DNA from: Anarhynchus alexandrinus
Taxonomy: Eukaryota > Chordata > Aves > Charadriiformes > Charadriidae
DNA: 64,000 nucleotides
Reading direction: 5' to 3'
Assembly: GCA_008711295.1 (NCBI GenBank)
Contig: VUYV01000298.1
Location: 1-64,000 of the forward strand
Part shown: positions 48,849 to 60,520 of the stretch, one piece after another
Position numbering within the stretch: position 1 is the first letter of the stretch
How the letters are laid out: each line of letters starts with the position of its first letter
Notes under the pieces: model-generated
Databases searched by the model: none
Told to the model about the DNA's origin: nothing
What the model saw: the letters and a program-made list of their open reading frames with translations, nothing else
Translations under genes and position numbers: made by a program

Positions 48849-50760
48849 TGCTGTCTGCCCTGGCTGAGGATGGCCACCCATCTCCTGGCTCTGCCCATCC
48901 CATCCTCTGGGGAGCCCTGCCGGAGCTGAGGATGTTGAAGTGGGGAGTGAGGCAAAGCAGGGCTTTAAGAGAATTCTGCTGCGTGTCTGAAGATAACCAG
49001 TTTTCATTAGATAACTGTGTTTCAGAAACCTGCAGGAACCTGCAGATAGCCAGGCTTCTGCTCAAGGGACAATGCCTGGGAGGACATCTATGAAAACTAC
49101 TTAGCGGTTCACCACTGTGCCAGAGTGATGCTTTTTGCTCCTGTGGGCTGGTGGCAAAGCTCGGCTAGGGGCTGTGTGGCTCCATCCAAAATGATAAACA
49201 CCATTTTAGTGTTTTCTTTTTCTCTTTTAAGGACCATTTTCCGCTGGTTTTCTTAATAAGTCTTTGACATCACTGTTTTAATAAAATTATCTCACGTTCT
49301 GAAACGTTTGGATAATGAACTGAGTAATAGAGCTGTCAGCTCTCTGCTCCTCAGCTGACCAGCTGTCACACCAAGGACTGTCTTTTGCAATTGGTAGACG
49401 TTGGTTTTGATGTTTAATTCCCTTATTTCATCAAAAGACTTTCTTTGAAAGGAGTATTTGAATCATGCATGTGTTGGAGATAGTTTCTTGTATCTAAATC
49501 ATCTGCTAGAAGCAACTGGGGTTTCTTGATTAAAGATTTTTTTTTTAAAGAAAGAAAGTTTTTCTTCATGTGGGGATTTTTGTTATGAAAGTGATTTCTG
49601 TGCATTATTCAGATCTGGTAGTAATTAACTGCAAAATGTCCGCATCCAGAATAGTTCACCTTGTGCAAAATTTCCCAGGTACTGAAATGGCTTAGAGACA
49701 CAGTGGATCACATGCTGAGCTCCCTGTGCCCCTTCCTGCGAGGATCTGTGGGTGGGATGAGGGCAGCAGGAGGCCTCTGTGTTTAGCAGATTTTAATAGG
49801 TAGTAGTGGCTGATTGACACTGCTGTCCTATGGTAACTATCTTCGAGTATTATTCTACAAAAGGGCTAAAATAATTAAGGTTTATAGATGAGGCTGGGAG
49901 AAGGACTTTTTAAAAAAAGCCACAGAAAAAGACCCTAGACAATACTGTGTTAAGCATGGTGGGAGAAGTTAACAGCATGCGGGAATCTGGCAAGTCTTCA
50001 ACAGGCTTTGCTAAGGTAGACACCAAGTTTGATACTTCTATTTTCTTCTTATTTTTAAACATTAAAAGTCACTCTTGAGCTCCAGTAAGTACAGGGACAT
50101 GCAGAAGGACAGGTTCTGCTTTATGAGAGGACATTTACAGCAGCAAATAGAACAGTTTCATGAAAATAGAATCATTTTCATGAAAACCTGTAGGTATGAT
50201 TATAAGGATTATATTGAAGTTAAAACTTACTGCAAAGAGCATTCAGAAATTCTCTTAAGAAGAATGTTTTTGCATTCTCCTCCAGCAAACCAGGCAGAAA
50301 AGGAGCGAAAAATCAGTCTCACTTATGAGGAGCAGACCTACATTTCAGACTCTGCTATAAATATAAAACTGTGTATTCTTAAGTGTTGCAGGATTTGCTA
50401 GTTGCTTATTCAACATCCAGCAGCATGTTTGAGAGAAGCATTTGAAACAAAGAGGAAATCAGTCAGTCAAGGCTTTGCATTCTTTCTACCTGGGATGATG
50501 GGTTTCAGTCTGAATAACCCTCATGCAAAAAGATGACAAGTTCTGCCACAGTCCTGCTGGGACCCTGCACCAGCTCCTCAGCTGGTGTGCCAGAGGGATG
50601 AGGTTCCACAAGGTTTGGGGCAGGTGGATGAAGACCCGGCTCGTATCTGGTGGACCTAAGTGGCCCAGTGCCTAGCTGTCCTGGGGACACAATGGCCACA
50701 GCCACCACTCTTACCTGCGGGCTAGTATTGTGTATCTGCAAGAGAGGCATCCAACCTGTG

Positions 50761-50901
50761 TCCTTGGAGGCTTTCAAGACCTGCCTGGAGAAAGCCCTGA
50801 GCAGCCTGGTCTGATCTCAGAGCTGGCCCTGCTTTGGGCAGGAGGTTGGACTGGAGAGCTCCCACGGTCCTTCCAGCCTGAATTATCCTATTGTCCTATG
50901 A
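50761..50901 (+). mobile_element. CR1 LINE 3' end (copy F), decayed
   Basis: Text such as 'ttggaggctttcaagacctg', 'cctgagcagcctggtctgat', 'ctgctttgggcaggaggttg', 'gactggagagctcccacggt' and 'ccttccagcctgaattatcc' matches the final part of a CR1 subfamily 3' end. The octamer tail is degraded ('tattgtcctatgag'). The left limit is uncertain; similar sequence may extend to about 50740. Confidence 0.8.
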
Positions 50902-53657
50902 GCAGCTGGATAGCTGTTCTGGGACAGAAGCTAGCCAGCACAGTTTGGGAAAGTGGCCTTTAGCTGAAATAATGCAGATGATGTTCCCTTCTGGTGTATT
51001 GCATAGGCTCTTCTCCTATTTTTGCATGCACACACATACTTCTGCACTGCTTTGGTGGTTCAGATCAAATACAGTGCTGGTTTGATTGATCTCTTAATAT
51101 GAGAACATTTATACGAAAGTTTGGCTGGTCTGTGCTGTGAATCTGGCTCTGCAATTCCCTGCAGTATCCAGCACCTCCTCCCCATGACTGGTAGCAAGGA
51201 GTAAACAGAAAGAACAGAATAGTTTCTGCAGATTAGTTACTTGCAAATATATTCTTCGAGGATCTATCTCAATACACAGTTCAGTTCTGAAAAGGGAATA
51301 TGTATTTTACATATTTTATTTATTTCATCTTTTTCTTTTGCATTGTCACTAGCTTTTGATTTTCACAAAGGCTGGTATTCCCATTTATAATATCAGGAAG
51401 GATGTAGAAAAGTGGGCAAAACTGCAGCGACTCATTTCCATTTACAGATTCAAATATTGACCTTCTTATTTGTCTGTTCTAGCCATTTGCATTGCATTTT
51501 TGGAGAAAAATTGTGAGCTTTGCATCTAAGTGGATGTTGTCACCTACACAGCATAAGGAAGAAAAAATTTTTGGATTCCTAGCTCCTGCCTATGACAGGT
51601 AACTACAGAGCGTAGAAATACCTGGCAGGTAATTCACTATGACCCCTCCTAGAAGAGCAGCTGATATTTGCCTCTAGCATATTATCTTTTCTCAGGAGAC
51701 CCTTTTTTTTTGTTCTTCACAGTCATACATGTTACAGAAAAATGTTTCAAGTAGCATAACATACAAGACTTAACAGTTGTTTCTGTTTCAGGACAGCTAA
51801 CAACAGAAATGTGGCAAACCAAGATGGCCATTGCTGCCTTGCAGTGCCGGGCCCTTTAAACACTACACTGTAAAGCACTTAACTGCAAGTAATTCATGGT
51901 CTAGGCATGGATATTCTCACTATTTGACCAAATGCTTCTTTTCGGCTTGTGGCAGGTGATCAGGAGCCATATGAGACCATGGCCTGGGCTGAAGTGATTT
52001 GTTGCTTTGATGCTGGTTTGAGCATCAGCACACTGATGCCTCTGTTCCCTCCTTCCTGAGCATGGCGGGGAGGGTAGGGAGGCATTAGCTTCCTGAGAGT
52101 GGGGGAAGTAACCTGCTAGACTAGACAGCAAATGAAAAGTTTATGAGTATTTGGGGTGAGTTGTAGGCATTGCCCTGACTTGGAAGAGAGAGAGCAAGCA
52201 GCTCTGTATGTGGAATTAGAGTCGCTGGGTTTTGTTTCTCTAAGGATGAGGGTGGTGGCTGCTGAGATACAGATCGACTGTCTGGGCAACTGCATGCCTA
52301 AGGCAGGCTTGCCTTGCTGTGCCATGCAATGGTAAGATAAAAATCACGTTGTTGCTAAACTAAGCTTTTATAGCAACAAACTGTCCTGGATCCACTCCGA
52401 TGGTGCATCTGTATGCTGCAGACAGCCTGTCCGAGCTCAGACTCATTGTACGTGTTCGAGAACCCTTCCAAGGTCTTATCCTCCTATCCTACATAAAACT
52501 GTTCACAGCTAGTTCATGTCTATTCATGGCTAATTCCCCATTATGTATTTAAAGCATTGCCAATAAACACCAGTTTGTGTTCCACAGAAGGGCCTACAGT
52601 TGCACTTAAATATTGATGGCTGAAACTCATTATAATTAAATAATTTTAAAATTGCTGGGTAGCTGTCTGTCCTGGTACCGTGTGCATATGTAGAGAACTT
52701 TCTCTGTTATTAATAAGCCACTGTATCTGAAATCCCACCATATATGACTGACTGATAAGATTAATGGTGAAACTGAAGCTATATGTGCTCTCAAGGGAAT
52801 CGTTTTAGGCACATAGTAGGAACTAACCTTCAATAATGTTTATGCATGTCATCCATTATTACAATAGTTAAATGCTATGGATATCCAGTGCCAGAGAAAA
52901 GCAGGCTTAGGGGACTTGGTGTGGCTTTGATACAAATAGGAAAAAGCCCCTTTGCCTCTTTAGTGTTGAAATTGCTTTTACACCCTGACTAAGTTGGCTC
53001 ATATTAACCAATATGCCAGATGGATATAGGAAATGCCTTAGATTTTATGATGCTTTACAACTTGCAAATTTCCCAAACCCATTTGCTATAAATTGTTCAA
53101 GATATTAAGGCCCCAATTTTCAGAATTAGCCTCCAATTCTGTGCCTGCAAATAGTTACAGGTACAATTTATAGCAAATAAATGCAAGGGTATTTTTTTAT
53201 ATGTAGACCTCTGCCTACCAGATAATCCCACAAAAAGATGCCTATGTGCTATAAAGTGCTTCCAGAGTAATCTGTCTCTGGCAAATTGCTTCCATGAAAT
53301 TGGAGCCCGAGTTGAAGTCCTCTCAAAAAAAGTCAAAGTTAAAAAGTAATTATACGATTACTGTATATCTTTGTGGAACACAGCTTTAAAAATCTTAAAA
53401 ATCTTTCTATAAATATGGGCTTTATTGTTATCATCATTTCCCTGGGGTCTGCTGCACTGGCAAACTTATGGTCCATCACCTAAAAATGTCAGTGTGATGC
53501 CTTTGGTAAACATAAGAAAGATAGATCTTCCTTAATGTTGTTATAAAAACTGTTTTCATGGTCCAGCATTTGGATTTATGAAGCATAGTGTGTACGTATT
53601 ATATAATTTTTTTAAAGTAGGAGACTTACAAAAAGGAAATAGGGCTACCATTAAGTA

Positions 53658-53690
53658 AAAAAAAAAAAGAAAAAAAAAGGAAAAAGGAAT
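53658..53690 (+). repeat. A-rich tract
   Basis: Two A runs separated by single G bases followed by 'ggaaaaagg'. No element is recognised beside it. Confidence 0.8.
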
Positions 53691-54723
53691 GATGTTAAAG
53701 AAGGCAAAGCATCAGGGGTTTTATAAGGCTTAATTTCTCTCTTCTCCATGGGCTTGAGACAGCTTACATCTAAATATCATGAGTATTAGGGTGAAGAGGT
53801 TATTTAGATTAATTCCAAATTTCTGCTTACACTGAGCCATTGCTAAAGCAGTGTGCCCTCTGGAAGCAGTGGGCATGTGGGTGTGAGCAGCTGAACTGAG
53901 ATGTTGCAGTCAGACTTTGGTATGTTGTGGAACAGTTGATGAACTATTAAAGCTGAGATTTCTATATATAAAAATCTGCAAATAATTTTTACTATCTATT
54001 ACTATCTTAGTGTGCTATCACTCTCTTCAGTTGCTTAGAAAAAGTGTGTGGTTTCTTGGCCTTTGTTCCAGAAGCCCGTGGCTGCAATTGTGAGTTCTGG
54101 TCAGATTTCTAACAATTTTGATGAGAAAAATTTTCCATCTAAAACTGGAAGTTAAATATCTGCTGCAAGAAAGAGTGCCTAATTCTACCCCGGCAGCCAT
54201 GCACACACCTAGGCAGCACGAAGCCTGTGAACCTGGCCTATTCCTCTGGTGTGCCATGTAAAGCCAGTCTTAGAGAGAAATGTTCCTCTGTGCCAATCAA
54301 AAAACATCAGTTTGACAGAGATTTTAATGGGTGATAGCACTGGGGAAGGTCAGGGGTAGAAAAACACAGGGTGTCCAGTAGCCCAGAGACTCTCATTCAC
54401 CAGGAGAGTGAGGCTCCAGCATCTTAGGCAGATGGAGCAGGGCCTCCAGCCTGGGTCTTCCCCTCCCCTGCCCCAGTAAATGCTCCTATTGATGCCAGTT
54501 TTGTCATAAAGTTTCACAAGAAAAGATTTTGTCAGGAACGTCTGACATAGAACATTTATCACTGCCCCCAAAATTATGACCAGCTGGCAATTCAAGAAAT
54601 GACAAGGTTCAGATTTCTCGGTCATGACTCACTGGACCAGGGCTATTCCCAGTTCTTCTACTCATTGATATGTCCTTCGTGTTTAGTTGGTTTTGGCAGT
54701 AGATAAAGGATATTTCACAGCAG

Positions 54724-55085
54724 GCTGTATTTGTTTATTCTGGAGAAAAGGTGGCTGAGGGGACACCTTATCGCTCTTTGCAACTACCTGAAAGGAGGTT
54801 GTAGCGAGGTGGGGGTCTGTCTCTTCTACCAAGTAACAAGTGATAGGACAAGAGGAAATGGCCTCAAGTTACACTAAAGGAGGTTTAGATTGGATATTAG
54901 AAAGATTTGGAACAGGCCGCCCAGGGCAGTGGTGGGATTGGCATCCCTGGAGGTATTTAAAAGACGGGTAGACGTGGTGCTTAGGGTCATGGTTTAGCTG
55001 TGTTTTTTCCAGTGTTATGTTGATGGTTGGACTCGATGATCTTAGAAGTCCCTTCCAACCTAGACAATTCTATGATTTGTAATCT
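54724..55085 (+). mobile_element. CR1 LINE 3' end (copy G)
   Basis: Contains 'ctggagaaaaggtggctgag', 'gcaactacctgaaaggaggt', 'gataggacaagaggaaatgg' and 'ggtttagattggatattaga', followed by the typical CR1 3' region 'tatttaaaagacgggtagac' and 'gttggactcgatgatcttag' with a short tail 'attctatgatttgtaatc'. Relative to copy A it has an internal deletion near 54905, where the 'aaatttcttcactgaaagg' portion is missing. It is non-coding now. Confidence 0.92.
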
Positions 55086-57391
55086 TAGATGATGGTTATG
55101 GCAACTAGACCTCCCACTCTCTCTTATGGGACAACCAGGTTTAGTGCCTGCAGCTGTGACCACGTTTCTCATCTGGAAATGCCCATGTCTTCTCTGCATA
55201 GGAGGAGAGACAGTCTGCACCTCCTTCAAAGTAGCAGTGTTTAATAGGCAAAGGAGTCAGAAAAGTGAAATATGGTGCTAATTTTTTTCCCCTGCACTAT
55301 GGAGCCACCATGTAGCTGGAAAAACTTGTCAGGGCTGTTAATTCTCTTGGAGAAAAATGAAAGGTGATTTTTAAAGATGTAAATTATTACATTCTTAATC
55401 ATTCAGGTGAGTAAGTATGCAGACAGCGAGTTACGAAGGTAGCAAGAGGATGCTTCCTAATAAACTTTGAGGAGCAGAGGTATTCCCTACACTAAGCGAT
55501 GCGGCATTCATTCAGAAGTAGAAAAAGGTTCTCTGGTCAAAATCACCTTATATTTTCTGACAGATCCCCTTTACTGACATCTGCAAACTACTCGTAATGA
55601 CCAGGTCTCAGCTTTATGGACTAATTAACTTATGAAAATAAGAATTTTATTTCCTACTGAGCTTCCATTCTGAAACTTGGCCCTGTCTTTGCTTTCAAAC
55701 TGGGTGGCTTTTTATTTTTCCAGAGAAGGTTGTAGCTACCATGAAATGTAATGTAAATATCATGGTACTGATAAAGAGATTGTAAAATACATATACACAA
55801 GCTTGCATAATGGCACATACCATAAATATACCATACATTTTCTAGGACAAGTTATCACAGGGCAGGATTTAGTGGATGGATTCTAACTGTAATCTCAATT
55901 GAAATACTTGGAGTGGGACTTCACTAACATTTTTCACCATGTCTTCCATTTGGTACTTCTGGAGAATGCCAGACAGGAGAAACTTCTCAGAAACAGCTCT
56001 GAAATCAACGAAAAATGTGTGAAATAAGTAGGAATTCCATCCAGAAAGGAGAGGGAATTAATGTTTTATTCAAACTTTAAAAAAAAAAATAAAATTCTAA
56101 ACCACAGGCTAAACTTTCTTCAAAGTTAAGGTTCCAGAAAGCTCGCACTGACTGAGAACATAAATGGAAAGGATGTATAGAAATATGAAAATATAGTGAA
56201 GGTTACAGTTCCCTCTGCAATGTCGCCTACTCTTGTGAGCAAGATAATAATCTGCCACTGTGGTCCAGAAGCACCATTGACATCTCTTGAAAAGTTGAAC
56301 AAAATCTGACTTCAGTAGGAGATGACTGACAGATAACGTCTTTAGGCTTTTTGATGGCTGTGAACTCTGTCTCTCTGTCACTAATGAAGGTAAAAACTGA
56401 CAGTCCCACAGAGGTGATATGGTCATACAAGCTTCTGTCATGGGGAAAAGCAGCTCTCATGCCAGAGTGTCGCAAAGCCAGCTTGTTAAAGATAAATGAA
56501 TTCCCTTCTTTCAGTTATTCTGAATTTAGTCTGGACAGAAGATTAGAAAAAGAAAAGAGTTCTGCTAGGTGTACGTGAACCCTTGCTTTGAAATTCAATT
56601 TTTCACAAATTCATGTTGGATCTAGTTTTGTACACCTTCACCCAAGCTTCCCCCAAAGTCAGGCTGCATTCTGAGTGCCCAAAGAAAGAAAGGACCTACC
56701 TCTTGGTACTGTAATGAGATGAAGTACCATAACAAGCAGTGTGTGTTAAAAACTGACAGTTATTGACAAAAAAATCTATAAAGCACTTAAAAACAGTGTT
56801 ACTGAGATAACCCAGCAAGCAGCACATGGCAGTCTCACAGAGGAAACTCATGAACTGTTGCACTTAGTCACGTTCCATTGGCCTGCTTTGGGCAGGGTGC
56901 TCCATCTTACTTCTAAAGGCGATGAGAATAAATCTGCATGAGGTTGCCTTTGGAGGTGGTGGGAGAAAAGGGAACAGGACATACTGCCAAACTCCCCCAG
57001 AAGCAGGTACGATTATAGCTGAGGTGCGATTATAGCTTCAGAAGACAAGATGAGGCCAAGGCAGTAATCCTTGCAAAACTTGTAGCCACCCTTTTCTTGT
57101 GTGGTCTCTCTGACATGTCCTTCTGACTGCAGCTCCCCTCCTTTGAACTCATGTCCAGTCTCGGGGGGTGACCACGGCAGCCTGTCTCCTGCACCAGACC
57201 TTGGCAAAGAGCACTGCAAGACTTGGGGCAGGGGGAAGAGGGAAGATGCAGCCACTAAGACGAACTTTTGCATCCTTCATTATTCCTTGATTACCTCTGC
57301 CAACATTTAGGGACACAAGGATGCCTTGTTGGCATCCTCAGATTGCAGAGGTATTTATTAGTTGGCATCCTGATGGATGGACCTTGTGATA

Positions 57392-57835
57392 CAGGACAAG
57401 AAAAAAGCTGAGGTACCTGATGCTTTGCTTTGCCTCAGTTTTCAGTGGTAAGACCTGCCATCTCATCCCCCAGTTCCTTGAGCCTACACAGAGTATGTGG
57501 GAGTGCAGCATTACCCTTTGCAAGGGAAGAAGGAGTTAGGCATCCGTTAGGGCAATGGGGCACGTATAAACCCATGAGCCCAGACAGGCTGTGTTTGAGG
57601 GTGCTAGGCAAGCTGGGTGATGTTATTGCAAGGCCTCTTTCTGTCATCCTTAAGAGGTTGCATTGATTGGGACGGTGGATGAGAAGAAAGCAAATGTCAC
57701 ACCCACCTCTGAGAAGGGCAAGAAACGGTCCAAGTAACTACAAGCTGGTCAGCCTCACCTTAGTCTCTGGCAAGGCTATAGAGCAAATCTGTCTGGAAGC
57801 CATTCCCAGCTCTGTGAGGGACGGTGGTTGGCAAC
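57392..57835 (+). mobile_element. CR1 LINE internal fragment (copy H), decayed
   Basis: Plus-orientation remnant of the upstream part of CR1 ORF2. 'aaagctgaggtacctgatgc' with 'tttgcctcagttttcagtgg' corresponds to the linker before the reverse transcriptase. 'ggatgagaagaaagcaaatg' with 'tcacacccacctctgagaag' and 'ggtcagcctcaccttagtct' corresponds to the start of the RT domain (WKKANVTP and the following VSLT block). Stops and a frameshift interrupt it and no CR1 3' tail follows. Limits are approximate. Confidence 0.75.
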
Positions 57836-58847
57836 AACCAACAATAAACTCCTTCCTCTCTCCCCCCCAGCACTGTCCCTGGTGGAGTCAATACAGGGCA
57901 AAACAGCTGGCTGGAAGTATCTGGGGAATGAGATCCTTCAGGTTTCTAGGTGAAGGCTTACACATTTTTACCCTCTCAGATTTCGTCTACGGCCGTAATA
58001 TCCTTGTGGCAGGCGTATGTCTTTCTGCAATGAGGCTGCTGCTCTATTTTCTGCATAGCCTTAGCATGCTGAGTGGAGGCGCTAGCTTTCTGCTGTGAAG
58101 TAGGGAAGGGGTAAGGCTTTTAACAGCGGGTTTTATTCTTGTGACTTCAGCCCTTCCCTGCAAAGGTCATAAAAGCATCGATAAAATATTTTATTTTTGC
58201 AAATACCCTAAAGCTGTCACATAATCATTGCCTGCTTTTCACTCCCTGACAGGGCAGCTGTTGTAGTTATGGGAAAACTACATGAAGAAAACTGTGGAAT
58301 ATTAACAAACAGTAAAATTCTAGTAACAAAAATTGAGGGAAATGGAAGCTTTTTTGTTGTTGTTGTTCTAGCCATAGTGCAGACTGTTCTATGTAATTAC
58401 AGCAAAACTGAGTAATACTGTTTTATATCAATGTCTAAATGCACAATAGTAATGACATTCTGCTCATCCACACTGCTCTTAGTCCCCTTTATCAGAGGTT
58501 CCTATGCTAAAACCAAGCAAACTAAGTGTCCTGGTTCGTTTTTTTTTGGTCTGATACTCTTCTGTTTTCCAGACATTCTTCAAACACACGGACATCCCTG
58601 TCCCAAGGAGGCAGCAATCCAGTAAACACCAATTACACCACCAGACTGTCAGTAGAGTACCAGTATAAATGACAAAATGATAAATAAAATCTCTTCCCTA
58701 AATCAGTTTAACCCTTGATTAATATTTACTGAAGCATAGCACACAACAGAGGCTCACATTTTTACAGAGAGGGATCAAATTAGTGCTAGTATATTTGACT
58801 GAATGTTCTGCAGTTCCTGGTCCATGTCCTGCTTTCATAGACTGCTT

Positions 58848-59632
58848 TCATGCAGTTCAACAAGGCCAAGTGCAAGGTCTTACATCTGGGTCAGGGCAAT
58901 CCCAAGCACAAATACAGGCTTGGCGGGGAATGGCTGGAGAGCAGCCTTGAGGAGAAGGACCTGGGTGTGCTGATTGATGAGAAGCTCAACATGAGCCAGC
59001 AACGTGCAATCGCAGCCCAGAAGGCCAACCGCATCCTGGGCTGCATCAAAAGAAGTGCGGCCAGCAGGTCAAAGGAGGTGATTCTGCCCCTCTACTCCAC
59101 TCTCGTGAGACCCCACCTGGAGTACTGCATCCAGCTCTGGAGTCCCCAACATAAGAAGGACATGGACCTGCTGGAGCGTGTCCAGAGGAGAGCCACGAGG
59201 ATGATCCGAGGGCTGGAGCACCTCTCCTATGAGGAGAGGCTGAAAGAGTTGGGGCTGTTCAGCCTGGAGAAGAGAAGGCTCCGCGGAGATCTTATTGCGG
59301 CCTTACAGTACCTAAAGAGGGCCTACAGGAGAGCTGGGGAAGGACTTTTTACTAGGGCATGTAGTGACAGGACGAGGGCGAATGGCTTCAAACTGGAAGA
59401 GGGCAGGTTTAGATTGAACATTAGGAAGAAGTTTTTCACTTTAAGGGTTGTAAGGCACTGGAACAGGTTTCCCAGAGAGGTTGTTGAGGCCCCATCCCTG
59501 GAGGTGTTCAAGGCCAGGTTGGATGTAGCCTTGGGCAACCTGGTCTAGTGGGAGGTGTCCCTGCCTATGTCAGGGGGGTTGGAACTCGATGATCTTCAAG
59601 GTCCTTTCCAACCTAAACCAATCTATGATTCT
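58848..59632 (+). mobile_element. CR1 LINE, 5'-truncated with intact ORF2 C-terminus (copy I)
   Basis: A plus-orientation CR1 fragment. An uninterrupted frame of 232 codons at 58850-59548 starts [20 protein letters not shown], passes through [56 protein letters not shown] and [20 protein letters not shown], and ends [13 protein letters not shown] with a stop. The short 3' UTR reads 'ggttggaactcgatgatctt' and 'aacctaaaccaatctatgat'. The endonuclease and catalytic reverse transcriptase parts are absent, so it cannot move by itself. Its undamaged frame makes it the least decayed CR1 in the window. The initiator Met is an internal residue, not a real start. Confidence 0.95.
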
Positions 59633-60491
59633 AAGAAGGAGAAAGTAAGACATATGTCCTGTAGCCTATGGACAAACGTTGGAATAAACACGCTCCATCT
59701 ACCTTTACTGGGTAATGCTCTTAATGGATCAAAGCACACGTCCTTCACTTTACCCGTGTAATGCACGGGTAGAAAGAAAGTTTACCTCATAAGTCTGAGA
59801 TAGATTCACATGTTAAATTTTCACATATGACTTACAGCATTATGAAGAGAAGGAAAAGACAAAAGTTCAGTGCTGGAATCTTGGAGGAGTTTGTGGATGC
59901 TACATCTTGAAAAAAGCTTGCATGAACTTGCGCATGGACCAAAAATGTGCTGTTTAAGGCTACTGTGCTAGTTGTATTTAACGAGAGTTGTCTCTTCTAC
60001 AAGATGTGACAGATCAGGATTATCTCTGTGTGTCTGCTTCCAGGTAGTAGATAATCTTGTCTGTGTAAGCCTCAAGGAGGCCAGAAGCTGATTTAACAGT
60101 CTTATCTTTCTGGAGAAGAAACCTTATTCCCAAAGGTATAATATAAGCGCTCACGTAGGTAATGAGCTACTGAACCTTTCCTGAGAAATCATGAGTGTGA
60201 TCCTGCCTTGCATTGCAAGAGATGAAAATGGTTTCCAGCTACTGGGAGTTTGGCAGCCGTAAAATCAGTTGAGTCCCACCTAGCTGCAGCTTCTACATGA
60301 TATATCATGAGATATTACTTTTTGTGAAATAGTGAGCTTTTATGGGTCTCAGGCTGTCTCCTGGGTATGTTTAAGCAGTGACAATGTTCCTCTCCCACAC
60401 TGTGTTCCCTGAGGTAGCTGTTTTCCCTCTCTGTGTTTCCTTGCATAGCCCTCCTCTTCCCAGTTAAGCATCTTCAGAATGAAGTCCTCCT

Positions 60492-60520
60492 TGGGAAGGA
60501 GGAAGGAGGAAGGAGGAAGC
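60492..60520 (+). repeat. (GGAGGAA)n microsatellite
   Basis: About four tandem GGAGGAA heptamers within 'gggaaggaggaaggaggaag'. Short and simple. Confidence 0.9.

Noticed and set aside
48244..49065. 273-codon minus-strand Pro/Leu/Cys-rich open frame and overlapping frames
   Set aside because: Open only because the GGGCAGGCA minisatellite contains no stops in any frame; the repeat explains the translation.
52382..52588. Possible solo LTR (starts TG, ends CA, AATAAA near the end)
   Set aside because: No target-site duplication and no inverted TG/CA terminal repeat beyond the dinucleotides; no match to a bird LTR family that I know.
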